NCBI GenBank assembly: GCA_003116975.1
Contig: BGKB01000020.1
Location: forward strand, 372,001 to 436,000
From: Aurantiochytrium sp. KH105
Lineage: Eukaryota; Sar; Bigyra; Thraustochytrida; Thraustochytriidae
Direction of reading: 5' to 3'
DNA: 64,000 bases
Position 1 is the first letter of the stretch. Each line of letters opens with the position of its first letter. Shown here in pieces: positions 47,641-58,005 of this stretch. The notes beneath the pieces are model-generated. The model was not told where the DNA came from and searched no databases. It was given only the letters and a program-made list of their open reading frames with translations. Position numbers and translations under genes: made by a program.

Positions 47641-49375
47641 ATGCCTCGACCGCCAAATGGAGCGTGGCGCTGGGACTCAAGAGGGCTCAATCCGCAGGAG
47701 GCCTTGCGCTCGCGATTCTCGCACCGCCTCCGGCGACTTTATCTCCAACTCCTCGCAGAGCCGTTCGCGCCTTCGCCGCTGCGCCTTCCTCGTTCCCTTC
47801 CACGTCTCTCTCTCTCGAAACCGCGTCTGTCGCTCCCTCCCTCGCCCTCGCTGTCGTCGCAAATGGCCGCGTCGAGCTCGTGCGCGACGGCGGTCTCGAG
47901 CAGCAACAGCAGCCAGCAGGCAGCTCGCCGCGGCGGCTTATTATTATAGGCGGCGGAACGAGGGAGGGTGGAGAGTGCACGGGCGTCTTCCACTGTGTAG
48001 CCGCTGCGGTAGTCACTGCGGTATGGGATACGGCCCCGCACGCCACGCGGGCCCACGGGCGCGGAGGCCCACAGTCGGGGGATAAGGGCCCCGCAGCCGC
48101 CGCCGCGGCCGGTCTGAACTGCCGCGTCATGATCGATCGGGCAATCTTCTTTCGCGGCGCTGGCGACTGCAGTGGCCCCGGCCGGCCAAGAAAAGCCCAC
48201 TTCCCGCGGCGCTTTCCGCACTTGCGCGCGGCGCATTCCGGACTTGCCGGCCGGCCGCCGCCCACCCACGTGGAACAGCGAATCTCGGCGGCGGACTTGG
48301 TTGGTGTCGTCACTGCATTTTTTCGAATAGTATTATGGATGCTGAACAGGGAGAATAAGTTATGCGAGACTGCTTTCTTGTCGGAGTTGGCAACGTTGAG
48401 GTCTAATAACTCAGATCAAGCCCAAACCCCCGCGGCCGACGCAAGCCGCGGCAGCTCGTGACGCTCGCTCGCGGAGTTGCCGCGCCGAGCCATCAGCGGC
48501 AGGAGCAGCCTGCGCCGATGATAGCGGCGGGCCTGCGGCCTGCGGCACGCCTCGGGCGCACGGCTCGAGGCGCCGACGTTAGTTTGTTTCTTCGCCCAAG
48601 CAGCCGCCGCTGATACTTCTTTTTTCTTTTCTTTTTTTTCCACTTTGGCTGGCTGGTTGGTTTGTTCAAGAAAACAGAAAACATCTTGAACTCGCTCCGC
48701 GCCGGCGTGTCGTTGTCGCGCAGCCAGACCCGCCTTCGTTTCCCCTTCCTCTCCCTTCCCGCTCGCCAAACTAGGCCGGCAGCCTGCAGCGTCACTGCAC
48801 AGCCTCTGCAGCTGGCTGCGAAAAGCCGTCTCCCCTCGGCCCCGAGCCCGCTCTCCGCCCGGCTTTCCCTTTCTCTCCCCTCCTCGCTCAGCTTCTCGTC
48901 CGCGGTATACGACGACGACGGGATTCGTAAAAAAACAACGGGGGGAAAGGGGGGAAAAGAAAACCCGGGGCCAGAAGTCGGAGAAACCAACGCCGCTTCC
49001 CTCGGTCTCGGTCTCTCCGTTTTTACAGTCAGTTTATCCTCCACTGGCTCGCCGGCTGCCCGGCTGTGTGGCGGAGAGACTCGGTCTGCGCGGGAGGGGG
49101 AGGGAAACTCGCCCCGCGGCGCGGGAGCAGGCGAGGTTGTCCGCGAGGCGGTCGCCGCGGCGGGTCTCGAGTCGCGCGGATCGGAGAAGGCCAAGCAGGC
49201 GGGGCGACGGTGCACGGACGGCGAAACGAAGTTTGAAGTGGAGAGGGAGGAGGGCGCAGCGTGAGAAGAAGAAGAAGCCGGGCAGACGAGACACGGCAAA
49301 GCGAAATGAACAAAAAAAAAAGAAAAAAAAGAAAAAAAATGAAAAGGGAGAAAAAAGAAGCAAAGAAGAAGGAAT

Positions 49376-49420
49376 GAACGAACGAACGAACGAAAGGATG
49401 ATGATGATGATGATGATGCT
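49376..49420. repeat. GAAC and GAT arrays in epimerase leader
   Basis: Two short adjacent arrays, GAAC about five times and GAT about eight times, 400 bp upstream of the epimerase ATG. Confidence 0.85.
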
Positions 49421-49821
49421 GATGGCGATGATGCTCGAGGCGCCGGAGCAGAAGCAGTTCGCGAACGAGGGCGAGTCCAGGTCCGAGGCGAAGCAGCAGC
49501 AGCAGCTGCAAGGCGCGGCGAGCGAGAAAGAGCAAGGCGAGAGCAGCGAGAGAGAGCCCCGGGCCGAGCCGACAGGCCGGTCGCGGGCAGCTTGGACCGA
49601 GGCCAGGCGTCGATCGATGGGAGCGCGGCGCACTAGCTTCAGGCACTCCTACGTCAAGGGGGGCACCACGGTCTGACTCGGCACGAGAGCAAAAGACCCG
49701 GCACAACAAGAAGAAGAGCAAGCGGACGAGTACTGCAAGGCTTCTTTCTGGTCCACGGAGCCAGCTGGACGGACAGCCCCGAAAAGCGAGGTGAGTGTCA
49801 GGCCAAAGCAGAGAAAAAAAA

Positions 49822-51078
49822 ATGAGCGACGAGGAAAGCGTGCGCAGCCACTCCGATGATCTGGCCTCCCAATGGTCGTCTTCGTCGGACTCAGCCAACT
49901 CTGGCACCAGTGGCAAGGTCGTCTTCCTGACCGGCGTGGGCGGCTTCATCGGAAGCCACACGGCCGAAGTTCTGCTCGAACGCGGTGACAAGGTCGTCGG
50001 CATCGACGAGATGAACGATTACTATGACGTCGCCATCAAGCGCGCCAACATCGAGCTTCTCCGCCACAAGGCTGCCGAAGTTGCCGCCCGTGACACCAGC
50101 GGCGAAACGTCCCCGGAGGACCTCTTTGTCTTCGCGGAGGCCGACATTTGCGAACGTGAACTTGTCAAGACTCTCTTTGACGAGCACAATGTCACACATG
50201 TCTGCCATCTCGCCGCGCGCGCTGGCGTGCGTCCGAGCATCGAGGATCCCTTCATCTACATCCACAGCAACATCGTCGGCACGGTCTCGCTCATGTCCAT
50301 TGCCGCCGAGCACGGCGTCCAAAATTTTGTCTACGCCTCGTCCTCGAGCGTCTACGGTGGCTCCAAGAAGCAGGTCTTTGCCGAGTCCGATCGCGTGGAT
50401 AACCAGGTCTCCCAGTACGCTGCGACAAAGAAGAGCTGCGAGCTCTTTGCCGCCACGTACCATTCCCTCTATGGTCTCCAGTCCACCGGTCTCCGCTTCT
50501 TTACCGTCTACGGTCCCCGAGGCCGCCCCGACATGGCGCCCTACAAGTTCATGAACCGCATCTTCAATGGCATCACCCTGCAGCAGTACGGCGATGGCTC
50601 CTCGGCTCGCGACTACACCTACATCTCTGACATTGTCAATGGTGTCGTTCTCGCTATTGACAAGCCTCTCGGCTGTGAGGTCATCAATCTTGGCAAGGGT
50701 AACACCTGCAAGCTCAAGGAGTTTATTTCCACCATTGAGCGCCTTTGCGGCCGCAAGGCCAAGATTGAGATCCTGCCCGATCAACCTGGTGATGTCCCTT
50801 ACACGTGCGCCGACACCACAAAGGCGGCTGAGCTTCTTGGCTATAAGCCCAAGGTCCAGCTGGAGGAAGGTCTTACAAAGACTGTCGCATGGTTTCGCCA
50901 GTACGAAGAGTCCAAAAAGTCTTGCAAGGAGCGTGATGACGACGGCGTCTTGGCTGAAGTTGACGATAGTGAGGAGTCCAAGGATGACGTCGCGTCTCGT
51001 GATGGCGAGTGGAAGGAAGATTCTGACCCAATTGCCCACGTCGAGACACCCAAGGCCGCTCCTTCGCTCAAGGCGTAA
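49822..51078 (+). CDS. UDP-glucuronate 4-epimerase
   Basis: A 418-residue extended short-chain dehydrogenase that interconverts UDP-glucuronate and UDP-galacturonate. The NAD-binding LTGVGGFIGSH loop begins at G38, NDYYD and the SS(S)VYGG block follow, and catalytic Y199-x3-K203 (YAATKKS) is in place. RFFTVYGPRGRPDMAPYKF is the C-terminal substrate-binding strand characteristic of UDP-glucuronate 4-epimerases, separating it from UDP-glucose 4-epimerase. The N-terminus has a Ser/Asp-rich stretch and no transmembrane anchor, unlike plant Golgi forms, so it is predicted soluble. A 60-residue acidic tail (KDDVASRDGEW) extends beyond the domain. The ATG at 49822 is the first in frame (GTG lies upstream). 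It may supply galacturonate for wall or scale polysaccharide. Confidence 0.93.
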   Translation: MSDEESVRSHSDDLASQWSSSSDSANSGTSGKVVFLTGVGGFIGSHTAEVLLERGDKVVGIDEMNDYYDVAIKRANIELLRHKAAEVAARDTSGETSPEDLFVFAEADICERELVKTLFDEHNVTHVCHLAARAGVRPSIEDPFIYIHSNIVGTVSLMSIAAEHGVQNFVYASSSSVYGGSKKQVFAESDRVDNQVSQYAATKKSCELFAATYHSLYGLQSTGLRFFTVYGPRGRPDMAPYKFMNRIFNGITLQQYGDGSSARDYTYISDIVNGVVLAIDKPLGCEVINLGKGNTCKLKEFISTIERLCGRKAKIEILPDQPGDVPYTCADTTKAAELLGYKPKVQLEEGLTKTVAWFRQYEESKKSCKERDDDGVLAEVDDSEESKDDVASRDGEWKEDSDPIAHVETPKAAPSLKA

Positions 51079-51369
51079 TCATTTTATACATAGATACTTA
51101 CTCACAACATACATAGTATAGCCTAGTTCTTTTTTCCAACTTTCAACTGCTTTCTGCTTATCTACTCGTGTATCGGTCAGTCGTACATCATGGATGGGAG
51201 AGAAAAAAGGTCTTCCCGCCCACGTCCTCTTACCTCTCTTTCTCTCCCTCCTTGGAGGTGTGATGAGAGGCCGTCCTTCACTTTCCACTCCCACTTGCGA
51301 CATGAGCTCGTCAAAAAAAGAAAGAAAACAACACCAAACGAACTGTAATTGAGCTCTTGCCAATCTCAA

Positions 51370-53799
51370 TCAAGGCACGAAAGCAACGCGCTCCGCTGCG
51401 AGAGTCACGGCTTCCTTTTCATCGTCGCCCGGGCCCTTGTACACATGGGCGTAAACGTAGCGAGGTATACGTAACTTGATGCGCTTGTTCTCAAGACGCT
51501 GTTTCCAGGTCTCAATCTTGAAAGCACGGGTGGAATGATTCCACTTGGCCGCTTCCCAAAGCACGCTCCGATCACGGTACTCGCCAAAGCGCGGATGCAC
51601 AGTCTGTGCCATGTACATGCAAGCGAGTCGTCGATGCACCTCGGCACACGCATCACTCAGACGAGATCCGATCCCAAGACCCTGCCATGCAGGCAGTACC
51701 ACTGTGCGATGGGCACGCCATGTGGCCGTGTAACTTTCGCTGCCTGCTTCAAGATCTTGATGAGGAGTCCCTACCTGCTGAATGGCCGCCACGAAACCGA
51801 CAAGGCTCCCCGTTTCTGCCTCGTAGAGCACAAAGCACCTCGATTTACGCGACAGGCTCTTGGTCTTGTAGTGATGATCGCGAAAAAGGGCCCACAGCCA
51901 CGCCTCACAGCGGCTGAGACGCAAGTCCAGGCTAGGGCGTCGCAAGATGCCACAGGATCCGCCTTTGGATACCTCGACGACTCCACGTGCATCGAGTTTC
52001 GCGAGCTGATCTTGTTTTTCATCACAAAACGACCCATCGTTGGTCGCTGCATCAGAAGGTTCGATGCGACCACGCCATGTGTCATACATCCACTGCGCTG
52101 CGGAGGACAGCGGGCCGAGTACGTCGGCATGGCAGCTCACCACAACCCAGCCTGGCGACTCATCGCCTCGACTCTTTAGATGGTCGGCCACAGCGCGCGC
52201 CACACGAACTGCTAGCTTTCGATCCAGGGCGCTCGTGAACTCATCCAAATAAACGTTGCGGAGGTCCAGCACGCGCGCCAAGTTTGCGAGCTCTTGCTCG
52301 CCAGTAGAAAGCTCGGAATATTTCTGTGAGCCGTGCTTGTCAGCGTCCAAAAAAACAAGCCCAAGACATCTTGTTGCCTCGTGCGCCGAAGCAAAATGCG
52401 CAGCAACGCTGTGCGTTTCTGCCCACGATACACGCGTTGGAGGTCCAAAATGGTGCCTCAGCAACACGCTCTTGGCTGAACCGGACATGCCTGTAATCAC
52501 CCCCAAGGAAAACGCTTGCAGTGGGGCCACAGTCTCGCGCGCAGGAACGTGCATCATGCACTGACCGTCAAAGGCACTGTCAAAGAGGCGATCACACGAC
52601 AGCGTAGCTTCGTCCGTGGAAACCTTGGTCACGAGCACTGCGCCGCCCTCGCCAATGCGCGTACCTGCAAAATTATCGTCAGCGTCATACTGAAACTCGG
52701 ACTTAAGACGCTCCGCTTGGCGGGAGGGTAGGTCGGCATCCGCGAGGCTGTCCTCTGGCACGGTTTCTCCTGCTCGCAATGATTTGATCACGGAACGATC
52801 ACTAATGCATATGCGAACCTTGGGGCTAACAAAGTCGCCCGATCTCGACGTGATGCATCGTTTTAGGGCCGCATTGCAGCCCACGCAGCTAAATATTTCT
52901 TCGGGCATGAGCCACTCGACCGTGTCCACGAGAGCCGTCGACACCACGCATACAATTCCAAGCTTTCGTACCAGTTTGCTCAATGCTGCGCTGCAGGCAC
53001 GCGCAGTATTGCGATCAAGCTGATTCGTGAAATTATCGAGGACCAGGATGCCCTTCCCGCTGGGACTTGACGCCTTTTGAAGCATACGCGCCATGACAGC
53101 GCGATATCGCTCTCCTGTCGACAGAATATGATGCGGCTTGCACCACGATGGAATCGAGGTGAGGCCCACGGCTAGAAGCCACGTCGAGGCCTCCTCCACG
53201 GAGCCGAATTGAGACACGATCGCCTGCTCCGGATTCCACGTTACATCCTGCTCATCCTCGAGATGAGGGCTCGTTTCAGGCGTTTCGAGCAGAAGTCGCG
53301 TCTTTCCGGCCCCTGTGCCGCCCACGATCGCCACGACGCATCCACCTTTTCTTCCGGCCAGCGCAGTGCTGAGATCTGTACTTGCGTCGGGCTTGCGTGG
53401 CCGCTTTCTTGATGCCGTCAAGGCGCTGCCGCGGGGTACAGCTTGCACTTGTTGAAAGCCTTCTGCGCGTCCATGGTGCTCGCCGCGGACGATTTTCGCT
53501 CCAGGAAAACACTCAGCCGGGTCGCGTACAGGGGGAGGCGGCTCCAGCTCCACACGGACCGGCTGACGCAGATCCTCGAGCGGAATCTCTTCCCCATCTG
53601 CATTTTCAATTGCCACAAGCTCCAAGCCACGGAGACGCACGTTTGCGCCAGACGGAAGAGCTTCCGTCATTCGTGAAGCCAGGTTTGTCTTTGAGCCTGC
53701 TGCCGACATCCCGAGCTCCGTCAACACGCTCCGGAGCTCCTTCTTCGTCAGCGCCGCCAGCGCGACAGTCCGCACGGACTCGTCCATGTTTTGCGCCAT
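51370..53799 (-). CDS. SAP domain + twin ABC ATPase + GNAT acetyltransferase fusion
   Basis: An 809-residue protein. N-terminal SAP-like DNA-binding helices (ALTKKELRSVLTELGMSAAG, then TNLASRMTEAL, about 15-50). NBD1 about 150-340: Walker A GGTGAGKTRLL with K166, signature LSTGER, Walker B ILVLDNFTNQLD. NBD2 about 430-590: Walker A GMSGSAKS with K443, LSTGEQ, Walker B VYLDEFTSALD. GNAT about 625-800: LFRDHHYKTKSLS, with VVLPAWQGLGIGSRLSD holding the acetyl-CoA loop (Q706). NBD1 replaces the catalytic Glu of Walker B with Asn. NBD2 keeps Glu but its P-loop has AK for GK. No TM segments. The layout is that of prokaryotic ABC-ATPase/acetyltransferase fusions (COG2401 type, from memory), and the DHHY-containing GNAT recalls the phage Mom branch. 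Nucleic-acid modification is inference. Confidence 0.83.
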   Translation of the reverse strand: MAQNMDESVRTVALAALTKKELRSVLTELGMSAAGSKTNLASRMTEALPSGANVRLRGLELVAIENADGEEIPLEDLRQPVRVELEPPPPVRDPAECFPGAKIVRGEHHGRAEGFQQVQAVPRGSALTASRKRPRKPDASTDLSTALAGRKGGCVVAIVGGTGAGKTRLLLETPETSPHLEDEQDVTWNPEQAIVSQFGSVEEASTWLLAVGLTSIPSWCKPHHILSTGERYRAVMARMLQKASSPSGKGILVLDNFTNQLDRNTARACSAALSKLVRKLGIVCVVSTALVDTVEWLMPEEIFSCVGCNAALKRCITSRSGDFVSPKVRICISDRSVIKSLRAGETVPEDSLADADLPSRQAERLKSEFQYDADDNFAGTRIGEGGAVLVTKVSTDEATLSCDRLFDSAFDGQCMMHVPARETVAPLQAFSLGVITGMSGSAKSVLLRHHFGPPTRVSWAETHSVAAHFASAHEATRCLGLVFLDADKHGSQKYSELSTGEQELANLARVLDLRNVYLDEFTSALDRKLAVRVARAVADHLKSRGDESPGWVVVSCHADVLGPLSSAAQWMYDTWRGRIEPSDAATNDGSFCDEKQDQLAKLDARGVVEVSKGGSCGILRRPSLDLRLSRCEAWLWALFRDHHYKTKSLSRKSRCFVLYEAETGSLVGFVAAIQQVGTPHQDLEAGSESYTATWRAHRTVVLPAWQGLGIGSRLSDACAEVHRRLACMYMAQTVHPRFGEYRDRSVLWEAAKWNHSTRAFKIETWKQRLENKRIKLRIPRYVYAHVYKGPGDDEKEAVTLAAERVAFVP

Positions 53800-55015
53800 G
53801 ATCAGAACCAGGAAATAGTTGCCTGACGTCGGTGCGTCTGTGTCAGTAGCGAACGGCCACGCACGAACGCGTCAGTGCGCTGCGACAAGGCAAGGCAACC
53901 CAAGCCAGGCCCTCTTCTTCTCGCGCACCTGCAAGTCGTTCGTGACGCTGCCGGTGCGTCGCGCGAAGATTGGACCAATGCTCGCCACACCACTCGTCTT
54001 TGAAGACCCCAAAATGTTGTAAACCTTGGAGTAAATGTCAAAATCATGACCGACCCACCAACCAACGCATGCCGTCTGCAACAGAATGAAGCATCAACGC
54101 GGCACGCAATCTCACAAAGGACATAAAGTTGGCGAGAGTCCAAATGAGTAATTTCCCCCCTGCCTTTTCCTAGCGAGGAATGTTTCTTTCTGCACAATCA
54201 GATCGCGCGCGACTCGCTCAAAAGTAGCACGTGAACGATTCATGTTTGGGCTCGTCACCGTAGTCATTAATTGGCGCGGAGTGAATCTACTACATGGGCG
54301 TTTGCGACGCAGCCTCTCCGGCTGAAAGTACCTGGCATTGAAACGAGAGTAACGAGCTAGTGTAAATGAAGTTTGTCATTTGAAAAAACGAAGCCTTTGG
54401 TAGCGAATAATCATTTTTCAGATTCTAAAACGCCCTGAGCCCCAAAATACTATATCTTTCGAGCTGCTGCCTTTTGCAAAGCTGCTGCCTTTCGTAAAGC
54501 TGCTGCCTTTTGCAAAACTGCTTCCTTTTGTAAAGCTGCTGCCTTTTGCAAAACTGCTTCCTTTTGTAAAGCTGCTGCCTTTCAAGTTGAAAAGGTGGTT
54601 TGGTTTATCGTTTGGACGGGGGACGGGGTTTTGGGGCGTGCTCGCATAAATACGTGCAAGCAAATGCAAAAGCCATGTTTTCGGATAATTATTCTCCCGG
54701 GTGGCACTTTTCTTCTACGTTTCGCCCACCCCAAAAGAATGAAAATTTTCGGGGTACCTTGAGATACCTAAATAGCTCAGGTCATGGAAAAAAGCAGACG
54801 ATGGAAAAAAAATTGCGGCAGTTAAGTCGCTCGCAGAGCACCTTTGGACGCGAGGCTCGCATCTCTCGGCCCTTCTCGCGCGCGCGGCCAGGCCCGTCGC
54901 CCGCGTCGGCCTGCGCCTGGTCAGCCGGCCGTCCGCTTGCCCCGATCCCTATTCCTTCTTGCGTCACACGTCCCGTGGTCGTGTCGCGTTGCGTCCGTGG
55001 TTGCGCGCAGGCAAG
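53800..55015. other. Divergent intergenic region with an 18-bp minisatellite
   Basis: Between the ABC-GNAT and MCM7 genes. No gene is supported. A minisatellite is at 54463-54584. AT-richer sequence lies about 54190-54800. Confidence 0.5.
54463..54584. repeat. 18-bp minisatellite, frame-preserving
   Basis: Six full units and a partial one of GCTGCTGCCTTTTGCAAA, alternating TGCAAA and CGTAAA/TGTAAA ends and CTGCTG/CTGCTT starts. The minus strand reads KGSSFTKGSSFA repeated six times in an open frame from 54418 to 54669. A two-unit higher-order pattern (about 36 bp) is visible. Confidence 0.92.
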
Positions 55016-57457
55016 ATGATGATGATGGGCAGCGCGACTGCCGGGTCACAGGGGCCCGGCGACGGCGAGCGCGCAGGCGAGCAAGATGGTGCAGTGGACG
55101 CGGGGCGCATCAACTATCGCTCAGATGAAAACCTCGTTGCCAAGTTTTTGCAAGAGTTCAAACTTGAGCCATCGCCCCACCAATTTGTCTACAAGTACCA
55201 AGACATGCTGAGCGAAATCGCCAACCGGAAACGCAACGTGCTCGAGGTGCGCCTTGACGACATGGTCGGAGCCAACCCGGCCCAAGATGCCCTTGTCGAC
55301 CGCATTATGCGTAACACCTTGCGATACGTTGACATCTTCTCCAAGCAGGCCGACAAGCTCATGCCCGAACCCACCGACCCCGATGCTCTTCGCGCTGCAG
55401 CCGAAGACGTTCAAGAAAACTACATTAACGAAGTCTTACGCATGCACCGCGTCGAGCAGGAACAGCGAAACCAGCGAAATAACAACGGCGGCGGCAATAA
55501 CGCGCAGCAACAAATGATTCCTCTTGGAAACGCGGCGCAAGACGAGGACGATGACAATATGGACGGCGGCGACGGCGCTGATGTTGATCCCCGAGCTAGA
55601 CTTCCTGCATCCCTCTTGCGCAGGTACGAAGTAGTGATTGTGCCCCCACGCAAGATGGAAGCCGGCTCGCTGCGTAAGGTGCTGGCTTCGGAGATTGGCG
55701 GCCTCGTTCGCATCCGCGGCATCGTGGTGCGCGTCTCTGACGTCAAGCCGGTCGTTCAAGTGGCCACATATCAATGCGACGAGTGCGGCTTTGAGACCTA
55801 CCAGGAGGTCCTTGGTACGGAATTTATGCCCAAGCTCGAGTGCGAGGTTCCCGTCTGCAAAGAGACACGTGGGTCGAAAAAGGGCCAACTTCATCTCCAA
55901 ACGCGTGGAAGCAAGTTTGTCAAGTTCCAGGAAATTAAAATTCAAGAGGCTCCTGACCAGGTTCCCATTGGCCACATTCCCAGGTCCATGACCGTGCATG
56001 CCAAGGGAAGCTGCACGCGGCAGTGCAGCCCTGGAGACTGTGTCGAAGTGGTCGGTGTGTTTTTGCCCGAAAAGCTCAGCGCCTTTCGCCAAATGAGGGC
56101 CGGTCTCATCATGAACACCTATCTAGACTGCATGCAAATTGTTCGGCACAAGAAGACCTACGCGCAGCTTGGCGACGAACTGAGCCCCGAAATGGAGGAC
56201 GAGGTGGACGAGCTCGCCGACGATGAAAATGTATACGACAAGCTGGCGCGCTCCATTGCACCGGAAATCTTTGGCCACGAAGACGTGAAAAAGGCTCTCC
56301 TCCTACAGCTCGTGAGCGGCGTGACGCGGCGCATGAATGACGGCATGAGCATTCGTGGCGACATCAACGTCTGCCTCGTTGGTGATCCTGGTGTGGCCAA
56401 ATCGCAGCTGCTCAAGCACATTGCGTCCATCGCGCCCCGCGGCGTTTACACCACGGGCAAGGGCTCAAGTGGCGTCGGTCTCACGGCTGCCGTGACCCGG
56501 GACAAGACTACCGGCGATGTTGCCCTCGAAGGCGGCGCTCTGGTTCTCGCTGACATGGGCATTTGCTGTATTGATGAGTTCGATAAGATGGATGACTCTG
56601 ATCGCACTGCTATTCACGAGGTCATGGAACAGCAGACTGTCTCGATTGCCAAGGCCGGCATCACCACCACTCTCAATGCCCGGACTTCCATTCTCGCGGC
56701 CGCCAATCCACTCTATGGTCGCTACAACAAACGCTACGCGCCTGCGGAGAATATCAATCTGCCTGCAGCGTTGCTCTCCCGCTTCGATCTGCTCTTTTTG
56801 CTTCTCGACATTCCAGACATGGCGCAGGACAGCGCGCTTGCCGCACACATTACGCATGTTCACCGTCACAAGCGGCACCCGGAGCTCGACTTTGAGCCGG
56901 TGCGCCCGGCCTTGCTCCGTGCTTACATTTCCCAAGCGCGCAAGGTCGTCCCGCACGTCCCCGAGGAGCTTGCCAACGTCATTGTCGAGGAGTACGTGAG
57001 CATGCGTCAGCAGGACGCCCAGGATGCGCGCGAAGCCGACTCGCAGACCATGCTCACGGCACGCCAGCTGCTCAGTATTCTGCGCATGGCGCAAGCTCTC
57101 GCTCGTCTGCGTTTCTCACAGGTTGTCAGCCAGAATGACGTGCAGGAGGCTATTCGCCTCGTGCGTGCTTCCAAGATCTCTCTCGAAGAGGATGACGGCG
57201 CCGCTGCCGCGGGTGCAGGCAACGGTCAGGCCAACGGGGACCTCCTGGGTGCTATTATGCGTGGCATCGCCGACTATGCGCGCGCGCACCGCGCCACCAC
57301 GGTCCGCTACGGCGACATCGAACCTTATGTGCTTGCCAAGGGATTCACATCGGAGCATCTCGACGCCTGCCTTCGCGAGTACGAAGCCTGTAACGTCTTC
57401 CATGTTTCTGCGGACCGCAATCGCATCACGATCGTCAACGCCCAGGAGACCAACTAG
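55016..57457 (+). CDS. MCM7: DNA replication licensing helicase MCM7
   Basis: An 813-residue subunit of the MCM2-7 replicative helicase. The N-terminal domain has a zinc-binding CDECGF...CEVPVC motif and an Asn/Gln-rich insert (NQRNNNGGGNN). The AAA+ core has Walker A GDPGVAKSQLL (K462), Walker B CCIDEFDKMDD, the sensor AAANPLYGRYN and arginine-finger LLSRFDLLF. PLYGRYNKRYAPAENINLPA is the MCM7-specific signature, distinguishing it from other MCM paralogues. The C-terminus carries a winged-helix. The start uses four successive ATGs (55016-55027). The frame extends upstream only from a GTG. Loaded on origins by ORC/Cdc6/Cdt1, it unwinds DNA within CMG. Confidence 0.96.
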   Translation: MMMMGSATAGSQGPGDGERAGEQDGAVDAGRINYRSDENLVAKFLQEFKLEPSPHQFVYKYQDMLSEIANRKRNVLEVRLDDMVGANPAQDALVDRIMRNTLRYVDIFSKQADKLMPEPTDPDALRAAAEDVQENYINEVLRMHRVEQEQRNQRNNNGGGNNAQQQMIPLGNAAQDEDDDNMDGGDGADVDPRARLPASLLRRYEVVIVPPRKMEAGSLRKVLASEIGGLVRIRGIVVRVSDVKPVVQVATYQCDECGFETYQEVLGTEFMPKLECEVPVCKETRGSKKGQLHLQTRGSKFVKFQEIKIQEAPDQVPIGHIPRSMTVHAKGSCTRQCSPGDCVEVVGVFLPEKLSAFRQMRAGLIMNTYLDCMQIVRHKKTYAQLGDELSPEMEDEVDELADDENVYDKLARSIAPEIFGHEDVKKALLLQLVSGVTRRMNDGMSIRGDINVCLVGDPGVAKSQLLKHIASIAPRGVYTTGKGSSGVGLTAAVTRDKTTGDVALEGGALVLADMGICCIDEFDKMDDSDRTAIHEVMEQQTVSIAKAGITTTLNARTSILAAANPLYGRYNKRYAPAENINLPAALLSRFDLLFLLLDIPDMAQDSALAAHITHVHRHKRHPELDFEPVRPALLRAYISQARKVVPHVPEELANVIVEEYVSMRQQDAQDAREADSQTMLTARQLLSILRMAQALARLRFSQVVSQNDVQEAIRLVRASKISLEEDDGAAAAGAGNGQANGDLLGAIMRGIADYARAHRATTVRYGDIEPYVLAKGFTSEHLDACLREYEACNVFHVSADRNRITIVNAQETN

Positions 57458-58005
57458 GCCGAGGTTTTGCTTGGCGCATCTTGGCGCGCGCACTAATAGG
57501 CAGCCCCAACCCTCACAACAATCATCAACTTTTATCTTCATCGATTTTCTGCTTTGTCTTGCTTTCTCTCCTCACGGGTCGTTCGCGGCGAGCAAGGTTG
57601 CGGTGAATCTCGACCATGATTCGTCCTTGTGCGCGTGCGGTGCACACAACCCGCCACAACCTCTATCAGACTCTGGCTGGCACTCCTACCAGACTCGTAG
57701 ACAATCGACTAGAGGCCGCACCTTGTCTTGCAAAGCAAGGCTGGAATGGGTCGGAAGCGGTGCAGCCTGCACGAAGATGCGATTTCTATAATCATTTTGG
57801 ATTTTATAAAACACACTCTCACCCACGACAATCGCAGTCAGTATTACTGCATCTGCAAGAGTGAGATGCGGGACAGACAAGGGATTCGGCGGCGCATGGA
57901 ATGGCAAGGCGGCGCTCGTGCAAAGCGGAAATCAAGCATCCCCTGTGACGAGGTCGGCACGTGGGGGAAGGCTGGAGCTTTCTCCTGCAACGACAAGGGA
58001 GAGAA
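57458..58005. other. Intergenic between MCM7 and first seven-TM gene
   Basis: No gene is supported. Likely MCM7 3' UTR and the promoter or leader of the following gene. Confidence 0.5.

Larger units (their letters stand above)
46517..49821. other. 3.3-kb region with simple repeats and no convincing gene
   Basis: I find no family match on either strand. Long frames (for example 47601-48461 plus and 48493-49299 minus) have compositional Ala/Pro/Arg/Ser sequence, run through CGAT or polypurine arrays, and overlap in several phases. The last 450 bp are polypurine (poly-A/G 49310-49350, GAAC at 49376-49393, GAT at 49397-49420) and probably the leader of the epimerase. A plus-strand frame 49374-49676 encodes a Glu/Ser-rich peptide ending KGGTTV. 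It could be a spliced exon or upstream ORF, but I cannot support it as a gene. Confidence 0.4.

Noticed and set aside
47601..48461. 286-codon plus-strand frame
   Set aside because: Opens through a CGAT microsatellite (SIDR repeats) and continues with composition-driven Ala/Pro/Arg. No conserved feature.
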